Translations under genes and position numbers: made by a program
The notes under the pieces: model-generated
Told to the model about the DNA's origin: nothing
Seen by the model: only the letters and a program-made list of their open reading frames with translations
Databases searched by the model: none
Origin: Pedobacter sp.
GTDB taxonomy: Bacteria > Bacteroidota > Bacteroidia > Sphingobacteriales > Sphingobacteriaceae
Direction of reading: 5' to 3'
Length of the DNA stretch: 64,000 nt
Assembly (NCBI GenBank): GCA_031119475.1
Contig: JAVHXV010000001.1
Span: 310,001-374,000, forward strand
Part shown: positions 51,030 to 59,522 of the stretch, piece by piece
How the letters are laid out: each line of letters starts with the position of its first letter
Numbering within the stretch: the stretch's first letter is position 1

Positions 51030-51090
51030 TAACCACAGATGAGCACAGATAAACACAGATTCTGTGTGCTTTGTGCCCTGGTGGTCAGCT
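51030..51090. repeat. CACAGAT triplet and long imperfect hairpin
   Basis: Three CACAGAT blocks spaced by 10 (51034-51060) are followed by the complementary TCTGTGT. Paired arms are ACCAC/GTGGT (51032-51036 with 51081-51085), GCACA/TGTGC and ACACAGA/TCTGTGT. It lies in the convergent ppx/AlkB junction in place of a heptamer element. Confidence 0.7.
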
Positions 51091-51162
51091 GACTTAGCCA
51101 TGGATGGGCATTGTAGATACAAATTTGTGCACTTGTGCTAAATCTGCACACCGACGCACACT

Positions 51163-51768
51163 TTAAACTACTATTGTTCTAAAAGTTAAGTTAATTCTAG
51201 CCTGGTTTGTGGTTTTGGTAGGAGGAAGGCGGTGCAGCCAATGGGTTTGGGTGGTTCCTTTCATGACCAATAGGCTTCCATGAGCAAGTACCAAGGATAC
51301 GCGTTCCTTGTCCACCTTGTGTTTAAACGAAAATTTTCTTTCGGCACCAAAGCTCAGCGAAGCGATTGCTCCGTTTTTCTTTAAGTCTTTTTCACCGTCA
51401 CTATGCCACGCCATGCCTTCATCGCCATTATGATAAAGGTTCAATAAGCAGGAATTATAGGTTTCCCCAGATTTTTCTTCACATATCGCTTTAAGATCGA
51501 GCAATTCTGGCGTCCAGATTTTGGCCTGTTTGGTCACATTGGAATAGGTATAATCAAATTCATGCTCACCATACCATGCTACTTTCCTTTTGGTTAAAAT
51601 ATGCTTGCCAAAAATAATGGCCTCATCATTTTGCCACGCGATGGTATCCCTTAGGCAGCTAAAATAATTGTCAGCACGCTGCTTTGAAAGCACATGCCCA
51701 TAGTAATTTACGATGCCATCTCTGGGCAATAGATTTTGTTGCGGGTTAAATTGGTTGAATAGGTCCAT
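51163..51768 (-). CDS. AlkB-like 2-oxoglutarate/Fe(II) dioxygenase (copy 2)
   Basis: The 201-residue AlkB-family protein keeps the canonical family features: CLLNLYHNGDEGMAWHSDGE with H-x-D ligands, SFGAERKF and FKHK, the third His in WLHRLP, and RINLTFR with the 2OG-binding Arg. It is the more canonical ALKBH2/3-type enzyme of the two in this window. It should demethylate 1-methyladenine and 3-methylcytosine. It stands alone, converging on ppx. Confidence 0.92.
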   Translation of the reverse strand: MDLFNQFNPQQNLLPRDGIVNYYGHVLSKQRADNYFSCLRDTIAWQNDEAIIFGKHILTKRKVAWYGEHEFDYTYSNVTKQAKIWTPELLDLKAICEEKSGETYNSCLLNLYHNGDEGMAWHSDGEKDLKKNGAIASLSFGAERKFSFKHKVDKERVSLVLAHGSLLVMKGTTQTHWLHRLPPTKTTNQARINLTFRTIVV

Positions 51769-51794
51769 GGTAAATGTTGGGTATAAGGTGCATA

Positions 51795-52085
51795 GCGTAT
51801 AGCGCAGGTATCAGGTATCAGGTATCAGGTATCAAGTATCAAGTATCATGTATCAAGTATTAAGTATCATGTATCAGGTATCAAGGATCATGTATCAGGT
51901 ATCAAGTATCAAAGAGCCAAAAGAACAATACCAGTAACCGTTCAGAGCTGTCTCACTGTGTTCGACATGACAACTCCCTTTATAGAGACATGCTTTCAAC
52001 CTTTGCCTAGGGCTCCGCAGGAGCTCCTTTGGAGCATCCCTTCGGACAACCTTTAACTTTCAACCTTCAACTTTCAACCTTCAAC
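51795..52085. repeat. heptamer composite element E22 (long)
   Basis: Left arm of about 16 GTATCAG/GTATCAA/GTATCAT units (51809-51910), then AAAGAGC, core at 51943-51973 with CACTGTGTTCGACATGACA, a GC-rich insert (52011-52046), right arm AACCTTT/AACTTTC/AACCTTC (52047-52085). It is the longest copy, and its core matches E1. Confidence 0.92.
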
Positions 52086-52805
52086 TTTGAGCATCTTCAC
52101 TGCTTCACGGTCTACAAACCAATCTAGGTTTCCGTTTTTAGGTCTGATCAGCTGTGCTGGATACATGCGCTCGTCTTTTTCTGGATTGCCAACAACATGG
52201 AATAGCGCATTGGCCTTATTTTCGCCAAAAGCCAAAAATACAATGTTTTTGGCCTGATTAATCAAAGGTGCGGTAAAACTGATGCGATAGGTATTGAGTT
52301 TCTGCACCCATACAGCGGCTACATCAACATCATTATTGTCGACCAGGTCCGTAAAAGGAAAAATCGATGCCGTATGCGCATCATCGCCCATGCCCAATAA
52401 AATCAGGTCGAAGATCAAAGGTACATTCCCAAAATGTTCATCTAGTTTATTTTTATAGTCTTTGGCTGCTTCGATCGGTTCGAGAGCGGTATTGACCAGA
52501 AAAACATGGTCGTCAGCAACCTGAAGGTCGTTGAACAAAAAGGTTTTGGCCATCAGGCCATTATAGTCTTGGTGGTCTGCAGGAACATTTCGTTCATCGC
52601 CTATAAAGAAAAAGACCTTCGACCAGTCTACTTCATTCTTGTAGGTCGTTGCCAGAGTTTTGTACAGCTCCTTTGGTGAATTTCCGCCAGTCAATACAAA
52701 ATCGAACCGTCCTTTGTCTGAAATGGCTTTTTTTGCAACATCAACCACATACCGGGCCAGTTGCTCATTGAGTTCGGTTAAGGAATTAAATATGTGGAGG
52801 TTCAT
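52074..52805 (-). CDS. pgl: 6-phosphogluconolactonase
   Basis: The 243-residue protein belongs to the NagB/DevB-type 6-phosphogluconolactonase family: TGGNSPKELYKTL near residue 41, FFIGDERNVPADH near residue 68, and LLGMGDDAHTASIFP near residue 137. It hydrolyses 6-phosphogluconolactone, the second step of the oxidative pentose-phosphate pathway. It is the last gene of a probable gnd-zwf-pgl operon. The C-terminal residues (KVEG) and TGA are encoded by heptamer array E22. Confidence 0.92.
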   Translation of the reverse strand: MNLHIFNSLTELNEQLARYVVDVAKKAISDKGRFDFVLTGGNSPKELYKTLATTYKNEVDWSKVFFFIGDERNVPADHQDYNGLMAKTFLFNDLQVADDHVFLVNTALEPIEAAKDYKNKLDEHFGNVPLIFDLILLGMGDDAHTASIFPFTDLVDNNDVDVAAVWVQKLNTYRISFTAPLINQAKNIVFLAFGENKANALFHVVGNPEKDERMYPAQLIRPKNGNLDWFVDREAVKMLKVEG

Positions 52806-52807
52806 AT

Positions 52808-53056
52808 GAGTTAAGATTTTTGAGATCAGAGATTAAAGACAAAAGATTATCGATAAAAGATTAAAGAGCAAAGATTAAAGAGCAAAGATTAAAGACAAAA
52901 GACTAGGTACCAAAGACATTATGTTTTAGATAGATTGCCCCCAGGCTCCGTAGGAGCCTTTGGAGCTTCTCCCGTCCTATGGTCGGGACCGCAAATACGG
53001 TAGGTTAGTGACCATGAATGACCAACTACAAACTGTCAACTGCTAACTAAAAACTA
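52808..53056. repeat. heptamer composite element E23
   Basis: Left arm AAAGATT/AAAGAGC/AAAGACA units (52818-52915), GC-rich core GGCTCCGTAGGAGCC region (52944-52973), right arm AACTACA/AACTGTC/AACTGCT/AACTAAA units (53023-53056). It lies between zwf and pgl, so it is transcribed inside the operon. Confidence 0.85.
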
Positions 53057-54568
53057 TTCCTTATCCTTCAGTGGCAAGGTAAACCAATGATAGCCATCTC
53101 TGGCAATCAGTGCCTCTGCACTTTCCGGTCCCCAGCTATCGGCATGATAATTAGGGAAACCGAGGGATTTTTTATTTTCCCAGGCATCAATAATTGGCAT
53201 CACAAGTTCCCATGCGGCCTCAACTTGGTCTCCACGCATGAAAAGGGTCTGGTCGCCCGTCATCACATCAAGCAATAGCGTTTCGTAGGCTTCTGGCGTA
53301 TCGGTATCGTAGGTGCCTTTGTAATCAAAAACCATATCCACAGGGTTGAGCACCATTTTCAGCCCTGGCCTTTTTGCCTGTACCTGTAAACGGATGCTCA
53401 TTTCTGGCTGTATGCTAATGATCAGTCTGTTTTGCTGCCAACTTTCGGCTGCGCCTGATGAAAAGATATGATGGGGCACATCCTTAAACTGGATGGTAAT
53501 GATAGACGAGGTCTGGTTTAGGCGCTTTCCGGTTCTTAGGTAGAAAGGAATGCCCTGCCAGCGCCAGTTGTCGATAAAAAATTTAACTGCTGCGAAAGTT
53601 TCGGTATTCGAGTTTGGATCAACGCCTTTTTCGGAACGATAGCCTGGAACTTCCTTACCTTCAACCCATCCTTTGGAATATTGTCCGCGTACGGTATTGG
53701 CACTGATTTCTTCTGGTCTAAACGGTCTCATCGCCTTGAGCACTTCAACTTTCCTGTCGCGTATCTCGTCTGCATCAAAATTGATCGGGGCTTCCATGCC
53801 TACGAGACAAAGGAGTTGTAACAAATGGTTCTGCACCATGTCCCTTAGCGCTCCAGCGTCCTCATAATAGCCACCACGATCACCTACGCCCAATTGCTCG
53901 GTAACGGAAATCTGGACATGCTCAATGTAGGTCCTGTTCCATAGTGGTTCAAACAATGAATTGGCAAATCGGAAGGCCATCATGTTTTGTACAGTTTCCT
54001 TTCCTAGATAGTGATCAATCCGATAGATCTGTTTTTCTGTAAAGATGCCACTTAACAATAGGTTAAGTTCTTTGGCGCTATCGAGGTCGTTGCCAAAAGG
54101 CTTTTCGATAACGATGCGGCTGTTGTCTTCATCCTGGGTCAGTTTATACTTGCACAACGATTCGGCAATCAACGGGAAAAAGTTAGGTGCAACTGCTAGG
54201 TAGTAGATGACCTGTGTTTCAGGACCAAATTTTTTCTGGTACTTTTCGATGTCTGCTTTGAGGTTCTCAAAAGTTTTGGGCTCATTGATATCCGTAGAGC
54301 AGTAATGTACCTGTTCGGCAAAAGTATTCCAGGTTTCTTTTTTCGCTTTTCCGTTTCTCGAAAATTCATTTACGCTTTCCAAAAGTACGTCTTGGTATTT
54401 TGCATCTGTAAAAGGTGTCCTTCCGGTACCGATGATCGCAAAATTTGGCGGCATATAGCCCTCGGTGAACAGGTTGTACAATGCTGGCGCTAATTTCCTT
54501 TTATTCAGGTCTCCTGTTCCCCCAAAGATGACGAATATGGTAGGGTGGAGGTTGTTTTTTTTCTTCAT
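53054..54568 (-). CDS. zwf: glucose-6-phosphate 1-dehydrogenase
   Basis: The 504-residue enzyme has the NADP site IFGGTGDLNKRKL near residue 13 and the substrate/catalytic motif RIDHYLGKETVQNM near residue 184 (catalytic His and Lys). It also has FRFANSLFEPLWNR. The length is typical of bacterial G6PDH. It makes 6-phosphogluconolactone and NADPH. The gene is 53 bases after gnd and probably co-transcribed. Confidence 0.97.
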   Translation of the reverse strand: MKKKNNLHPTIFVIFGGTGDLNKRKLAPALYNLFTEGYMPPNFAIIGTGRTPFTDAKYQDVLLESVNEFSRNGKAKKETWNTFAEQVHYCSTDINEPKTFENLKADIEKYQKKFGPETQVIYYLAVAPNFFPLIAESLCKYKLTQDEDNSRIVIEKPFGNDLDSAKELNLLLSGIFTEKQIYRIDHYLGKETVQNMMAFRFANSLFEPLWNRTYIEHVQISVTEQLGVGDRGGYYEDAGALRDMVQNHLLQLLCLVGMEAPINFDADEIRDRKVEVLKAMRPFRPEEISANTVRGQYSKGWVEGKEVPGYRSEKGVDPNSNTETFAAVKFFIDNWRWQGIPFYLRTGKRLNQTSSIITIQFKDVPHHIFSSGAAESWQQNRLIISIQPEMSIRLQVQAKRPGLKMVLNPVDMVFDYKGTYDTDTPEAYETLLLDVMTGDQTLFMRGDQVEAAWELVMPIIDAWENKKSLGFPNYHADSWGPESAEALIARDGYHWFTLPLKDKE

Positions 54569-54621
54569 TGTATAAGTTTCTTTCCGCTAGGCGCTAAGCG
54601 CATGGCAAAATGCATGATAGA

Positions 54622-56043
54622 TTATTTTTTTTCGTTCCAATCTGCGTGAAAAATCCCTTCGCTATCGATCCTTTCAAAAGTATGTGCACCAAAAAAATCT
54701 CTTTGGGCCTGTGTAAGGTTTGATGGCATCCGGCCTGTTTTCAGCGTGTCAAAGTAAGTAAGTGATGCTGCCAACGCCGGAATTGCAATTCCTGCCTGAA
54801 TTGCGGCACTAACCATATTTCTTGTAGCTAAACTACAATCCTTTAACTGTGATGCAACATTTGGATCGGCAAACAAGTGTGCCAGGTCTGGTTGTTTCTG
54901 ATAGGCCTGATAAATATCTTCCAAAAAGGCAGCGCGGATGATACAGCCACCACGCCATATCTTGGCAATTTCGGCAAGGTTAAGGTTATATTCATATTGG
55001 ATGGATGCCTGTGCCAAAAGATGCATTCCTTGAGCATAAGCGGTCGCCATGGCGAAGTAAAATGCAGCCTCCAGTTCATCGATGAAATTTTCTTGCGCTT
55101 TTATAGGTGTCGAAGTACCATATTGCTTTTCCAATTGGAGACGAAGTTGCTTTAGTTTAGATAGATTTCTGGTCGAAACTGCCGCGTCTACTGTTGGGAT
55201 GGGAATTTCAACATCCATCGCCACTTGGGAAGTCCATTTTCCAGTCCCTTTAGATTTGGCCTCATCCTTGATTTCATCGACCAATAAGTTACCTGTCTTA
55301 ACATCCTTAAACAGGAACACATCCTTGGTAATTTCCATCAAGAAGGATTTTAACCGGCCATTGTTCCATTTTTCGAATACCTGTTGGATCTGATGGTTGT
55401 CATAATCCAATCCATTTTTCAAGATTTCGTAGGTTTCCGCCAAGAGTTGCATAATGGCATATTCGATGCCATTGTGGGTCATCTTTACAAAATGGCCCGA
55501 AGCTCCCGGGCCGATATAGGTTACGCAAGGCTCATTGTTTACTTTTGCCGACACAGCTTCCAGCATGTCCTTAACGACCGAGTATGCTGTTTTGTCGCCA
55601 CCTGGCATCATGCTTGGTCCAAATCTTGCGCCCTCTTCGCCGCCTGAAATGCCCATCCCGAAAAAATGAAGGTCCTTTTTGGCAAGTGCCAAAGCCCTTC
55701 TGCTGGTGTCCGTAAAATGGGAATTCCCGCTATCAATAATGATATCGCCTTTGGCCAATAACGGTTCAAGTTCTAAGATGACGCTATCAACAATTGGTCC
55801 GGCGGGAACCAAAAGGATAATCGTCCGTGGTGTCTGCAAGCTTTCCACAAAATCTTCGATCTCTGCAAAACCTTTTAACTGATGGGCTGCACCTTCCTCT
55901 TCAAAGATTTTCAACATTTCTTCGCTTTTGTCGTAACCGGTTACAGAAAATCCGTTGTCTGCCATATTGAGCAGAAGATTGCGGCCCATGGTTCCCAGGC
56001 CGACCATTCCAAAAGCGTAACGTGCCTTATTTTGATTATTCAT
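54622..56043 (-). CDS. gnd: 6-phosphogluconate dehydrogenase (decarboxylating)
   Basis: The 473-residue protein has the Rossmann motif GMVGLGTMGRNLLLNM, the substrate-binding SGGEEGARFGPS near residue 133, and the catalytic Lys in GHFVKMTHNGIEY near residue 187. It converts 6-phosphogluconate to ribulose 5-phosphate and NADPH. Its start overlaps the HAD gene stop by eight bases, so the operon is tightly coupled. Confidence 0.97.
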   Translation of the reverse strand: MNNQNKARYAFGMVGLGTMGRNLLLNMADNGFSVTGYDKSEEMLKIFEEEGAAHQLKGFAEIEDFVESLQTPRTIILLVPAGPIVDSVILELEPLLAKGDIIIDSGNSHFTDTSRRALALAKKDLHFFGMGISGGEEGARFGPSMMPGGDKTAYSVVKDMLEAVSAKVNNEPCVTYIGPGASGHFVKMTHNGIEYAIMQLLAETYEILKNGLDYDNHQIQQVFEKWNNGRLKSFLMEITKDVFLFKDVKTGNLLVDEIKDEAKSKGTGKWTSQVAMDVEIPIPTVDAAVSTRNLSKLKQLRLQLEKQYGTSTPIKAQENFIDELEAAFYFAMATAYAQGMHLLAQASIQYEYNLNLAEIAKIWRGGCIIRAAFLEDIYQAYQKQPDLAHLFADPNVASQLKDCSLATRNMVSAAIQAGIAIPALAASLTYFDTLKTGRMPSNLTQAQRDFFGAHTFERIDSEGIFHADWNEKK

Positions 56044-56653
56044 TTGATGATCTGTTTATACTTTCTAAGATGAGTTTACTTTGTTCGAAGCCCTGGTGTA
56101 CATGTGCCTGGATGCCCAATTGTTTGGCAATGGCTACATGGATAGCGCGGTCGTCGAAATAAAGACAGTTGGCTGCTTCTTCCTGTGCAATGCCCAAGGC
56201 CAATTTAAAGATGGCAGGATCAGGCTTGGAAAAACCTACTTCGCAAGATGAGATGAAGGCATCGAAACAGGCATGTAGGCCAAATTTCTTGATCCGGTAA
56301 TCGTTAAATTCCTTTCCCTCGTTGTTGATGGAAAAGATCTTGATGTTATTTTTCTTTTTCCAATCGATCAGCCAAGGTAAAAAATCGGGGAGTTGACTGG
56401 ATTTTGAGAACATAAAGTCGGCAAAATCCGCTTTGCTAAAATTTCTTTCCCCATTAAATACAACAGCATCCAGATATTGGGATAAAGTCAATTTTCCATT
56501 TTCGAAAAGCGGAAAGGCCACGGCATGATCTTTTTGGAACTGCACAGAATCCAGTCCGAATTTTGCTATGGCTTCCAATCTGGACTGGTGGTTCCATCCA
56601 TCGCTTAACAACACCCCGCCAATATCCAAAAAAAGTATTTTGATGGGGCTCAT
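56036..56653 (-). CDS. HAD-superfamily hydrolase
   Basis: The 205-residue HAD subfamily IA phosphatase begins LFLDIGGVLLSDGW. The first nucleophile Asp is present, but the second position is Gly rather than Asp, as in the YihX-like subgroup. Later motifs are SINNEGK, CEVGFSKPDPAIF and YFDDRAIHV. Substrates of such enzymes are sugar phosphates. Overlaps: TAATG with the upstream kinase and eight bases with gnd. Placement in a pentose-phosphate operon suggests a sugar-phosphate substrate. Confidence 0.88.
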   Translation of the reverse strand: MSPIKILFLDIGGVLLSDGWNHQSRLEAIAKFGLDSVQFQKDHAVAFPLFENGKLTLSQYLDAVVFNGERNFSKADFADFMFSKSSQLPDFLPWLIDWKKKNNIKIFSINNEGKEFNDYRIKKFGLHACFDAFISSCEVGFSKPDPAIFKLALGIAQEEAANCLYFDDRAIHVAIAKQLGIQAHVHQGFEQSKLILESINRSSNE

Positions 56654-57408
56654 TATTTATCAGGGTAAGTGGTATGGATATGGTATTTTTCTTTTGCGGC
56701 CCATAGCTTTGCTCCGCCTTTGATTCCATCTTTGTTTGATACCAAGGTGATGTTCTGATCTAAGGTAAAATTGATTTCGTTCGAATTCCCTCCTCCAATA
56801 TAGAGCCGATCGTAATTAAATACGGTCTTATAAATTTCAATAATGTATTTGAGGCGTTTGTTCCATTTCTTTTTGCCAACTTTTTCAAAGCCGCGATCGC
56901 CGATAAAATCATCGTAGTCTTCTTTTTTGGTTACGGGAAGATGGGAAAGTTCCAGGTGTGGCAAAAGTTCTCCATCATACAAAATCGCCGTACCAAAGCC
57001 AGTTCCCAAAGTGAAGATGATCTCCAGGCCCTTGCCTTCCGCTATGCCCAAGCCTTGTTGGTCAGCATCATTGATGAGCCTTACCGGTTTGCCAAAATGG
57101 TTGCTGACCTGCTGTGCAAGGTCGACATTTGCCCACTTGTTTTCGGCCAGGTTTGGCGCCGTCTGGACTATGCCATGTTTTACATAGCCTGGAAAGCCGA
57201 TTGAAATTTTTTCAAAATCCTTAAAGTCTGCCGCGAGGGTTGTAATACCCTCCAGAACAGCTTCTGGAGATGATTTTTTTGGTGTAGGTGTTTTTTTGAA
57301 TTCAGTGAGCAGTTTGCCGTTCGGGCTGAGCAGGCAGGCCTTGATGTTTGTCCCGCCAATATCTATGGAAAGGATATTCCCTTTTGGAATTTTTGATTGT
57401 ATCGGCAT
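56653..57408 (-). CDS. ROK-family kinase, polyphosphate-glucokinase-like
   Basis: This 251-residue ROK-like kinase has SIDIGGTNIKACLL (phosphate-1 motif) and LINDADQQGLG with the catalytic Asp near residue 114. It also has FTLGTGFGTAI and HLELSHLPV. The spacing TLGTGFGTAI and a late DRLYIGGGNS region resemble bacterial polyphosphate glucokinases rather than Glk. It probably phosphorylates glucose with polyphosphate or ATP. It is the first gene of the operon leading to gnd, zwf and pgl. Confidence 0.82.
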   Translation of the reverse strand: MPIQSKIPKGNILSIDIGGTNIKACLLSPNGKLLTEFKKTPTPKKSSPEAVLEGITTLAADFKDFEKISIGFPGYVKHGIVQTAPNLAENKWANVDLAQQVSNHFGKPVRLINDADQQGLGIAEGKGLEIIFTLGTGFGTAILYDGELLPHLELSHLPVTKKEDYDDFIGDRGFEKVGKKKWNKRLKYIIEIYKTVFNYDRLYIGGGNSNEINFTLDQNITLVSNKDGIKGGAKLWAAKEKYHIHTTYPDK

Positions 57409-57422
57409 AGTGTCTTTTTGCT

Positions 57423-57443
57423 TTGATAACGATTATTTATCAA
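57423..57443. promoter_or_regulatory. inverted repeat at the start site of the glucokinase operon
   Basis: TTGATAA and TTATCAA are separated by seven bases (CGATTAT). The region spans the predicted start of transcription, so a bound repressor would block the whole kinase-HAD-gnd-zwf-pgl operon. Confidence 0.6.
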
Positions 57444-57447
57444 TAAA

Positions 57448-57455
57448 CAAAAATA
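57448..57455 (-). promoter_or_regulatory. -7 box of the glucokinase/pentose-phosphate operon
   Basis: Minus-strand TATTTTTG matches TAnnTTTG, 39 bases before the kinase ATG. Confidence 0.55.
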
Positions 57456-57494
57456 CAATCATTTAGTTAGCGAAGCGGGATTTTTTATAAAATC

Positions 57495-57712
57495 TATTTT
57501 ATTGTTGTATTGTTAGATTGTTGTATTGTTAGATTGTTGTATTGTTAGATTGTTGTATTGTTAGATTGTTGTATTGCTAGATTGTTGTATTGTTACATTC
57601 TTGCATTGTTAGATTGTTGCAATGTTACAAAGAACACTTAATTGCCTAGAAATTTAACAATCAAGCAATTAAGCAATCAAGCAATCGAACAATCAAGCAA
57701 TCGAACAATCAA
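57495..57712. repeat. octamer composite element E24
   Basis: Left arm TTGTTGTA/TTGTTAGA octamers (57495-57625), core 57626-57655, right arm AATCAAGC/AATCGAAC octamers (57656-57712). The arms are complementary in type. The period is 8 rather than 7 and the DUF1624 stop lies in the right arm. Confidence 0.88.
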
Positions 57713-58899
57713 ACATACCTAAGCCACCATTGTGAATGCGAGGCCTTATATTTTTTGAACCAGGCGCAGGGCCGATAGAGCAAACCGACAACACCTAACC
57801 AGATTACATATACAATTGGCAGGCTAAAACCTAGGTCGCCCGGATGGAAAAAGAATGGATTGCCGGGTGATGCAATCTGAGCTGTTCCATATCCCTTAGC
57901 AAAAAATATAACGACAAGGAGAATGTGGAGCACATAGAAGTGGATCACATAATAGAAAAATGGAACACTGCCATAGACCATCAAAATATTGGTCAATCGA
58001 TTTTTTACTTTTTCAAGCCCCGCCAGCAACATCACCGACAATCCGAGGGTCATACCATAATATTGTAGGGATGGTGGATATTTGCTCACATTTAAAAAAG
58101 AAAACAAGCTTTTTAGTCCATCTTCATATACAATCCGAGGCTGAGGATTTCCATAAATATTAAAATAGCGCAAGATTAAAAATGCCAGAAATAGGCAAAA
58201 TCCGCTATAAAAAAGATAAGTTCTTCGCTGTGCTGCCGCAAGACCGGTATACCATCGGCCAACCCAGAACCCAAGGAACATGGCGCCTGTCCAGGGTAGG
58301 ATGGCATAAAAAACACCAATCAGATGACCCTTGTCCAAGGGAATAAAACTAACGCTTGAGGTCATTAGCGTAGCAACCAATTGCCCAGCCACTGTTTGTT
58401 GTGCCGGAAGCTGAAGATAATTGGTCAGGTTATGTCCGAAGAAGAGCAGTAGGCCAATCACCAGCACTGCGCGATGGGAGAACCTGCTCACCAGTCCCAA
58501 AAGAACCATGCTGCAGCCAATGGCCCAGATCACCTGAAGAATGATGATGTTATAAAAGGGATTAAAGGTAAGACCAAAGGTGATGATCAAGACTTCAACC
58601 AAGATGAGCCAGAGCCCACGTTTGATCAGGAAATTCGCAGCACTATTTTTCGGCTTATTTTTGGCTGATAGGTAAGCCGAAATTCCCGAGAGAAACACAA
58701 AGGTAGGTGCACAGAAATGGGTGATCCATCGGGTAAAAAAAGTGAATATAGACGCAGTATCAGGATTCATAGGATCGCTCTGCATGGCGCCAAAATGAAA
58801 AAAATCACTTGTATGGTCCAAGGCCATAATGATCATGACCAATCCCCTTAATATATCAATGGATAAGATCCTTTTGTTTGTAGTTGTCATCGGCGGCAT
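57709..58899 (-). CDS. DUF1624/HGSNAT-like membrane acyltransferase
   Basis: The 396-residue protein has about 10 hydrophobic helices. The signature is at the start: KRILSIDILRGLVMIIMALDHTSDFF, with the conserved R-G and the His in DHT, then FLSGISAYL. This is the pattern of DUF1624 and heparan-alpha-glucosaminide N-acetyltransferase-like proteins, which move acetyl groups across the membrane to sugars. Its substrate is unknown. Its last codons and stop are in element E24. Confidence 0.9.
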   Translation of the reverse strand: MPPMTTTNKRILSIDILRGLVMIIMALDHTSDFFHFGAMQSDPMNPDTASIFTFFTRWITHFCAPTFVFLSGISAYLSAKNKPKNSAANFLIKRGLWLILVEVLIITFGLTFNPFYNIIILQVIWAIGCSMVLLGLVSRFSHRAVLVIGLLLFFGHNLTNYLQLPAQQTVAGQLVATLMTSSVSFIPLDKGHLIGVFYAILPWTGAMFLGFWVGRWYTGLAAAQRRTYLFYSGFCLFLAFLILRYFNIYGNPQPRIVYEDGLKSLFSFLNVSKYPPSLQYYGMTLGLSVMLLAGLEKVKNRLTNILMVYGSVPFFYYVIHFYVLHILLVVIFFAKGYGTAQIASPGNPFFFHPGDLGFSLPIVYVIWLGVVGLLYRPCAWFKKYKASHSQWWLRYV

Positions 58900-58908
58900 T
58901 TATCTAAA

Positions 58909-59229
58909 CTAAGATAAATCATTTAGAATTAAAACCTTAGCTTTTTTGTTCAGGATGTTTCCGATGAGTTCATTTGTTGCCATGTCCTTAAAATAGAGGG
59001 GAGCGCTGCTCTTTAACTTCCGCTTGAGCATGTAGTAACGGTGCAGGCAGTTGATCCAATTGAGGGCCGTCACCTTATCCTTCCAGAGCTGGGGCTGAAG
59101 ATAGACGGTGTCGATGTCCATTCTGATCATGTTCCGCTGCTCCAATTCTTTCACATTGGCAATGATCAATGCATTTTGCTTTGCTGAATTTTTTTTCTGG
59201 TTTACTTTCTTATTGGCGTAGATCATCAT
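58909..59229 (-). CDS. hypothetical protein, 106 aa
   Basis: ATG 59229 gives 106 residues after the TTG at 59244 is set aside. The start (MMIYANKKVNQKKNSAKQN) is basic; the middle has a Trp-Lys region (QPQLWKDKVTALNWINCLHRYYMLKR cut) and the end is acidic/neutral (KAKVLILNDLS). No signal peptide is evident. It ends ten bases before the DUF1624 start, so the two may be transcribed together. No family recognised. Confidence 0.55.
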   Translation of the reverse strand: MMIYANKKVNQKKNSAKQNALIIANVKELEQRNMIRMDIDTVYLQPQLWKDKVTALNWINCLHRYYMLKRKLKSSAPLYFKDMATNELIGNILNKKAKVLILNDLS

Positions 59230-59522
59230 GAATAAAATTAGCAAAACAATTTGATCGGCATTAAAAATTTAATCAAAACTTAACCAGTGATACATTTTAG
59301 CTATAGAATTTAGGCCGATCGTAAAAATCAAAAAATAAAGCTAGAAAAAGCATTAGATAACAGAATGAAAGCCAATCGAAAGCTTTGCTAATCTGGATTG
59401 GAAGCAATGAAAATGGCTATGACCTGCTTTTTTAGCTAAAAAATATCAAAAATGCACGGTACAGTACATAACAGCTATTGGTGCCCTGCCGCCTAGTTTT
59501 ATGCAAACCAAATATAATAGAA
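59230..59522. other. intergenic region before the SusC gene
   Basis: The region is AT-rich and holds the divergent promoters of the hypothetical protein and the SusC-like gene. No sigma/anti-sigma gene, terminator or heptamer array is seen, and no consensus -7 box is clear (TAGTTTTA near 59496 is the nearest). Confidence 0.5.
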
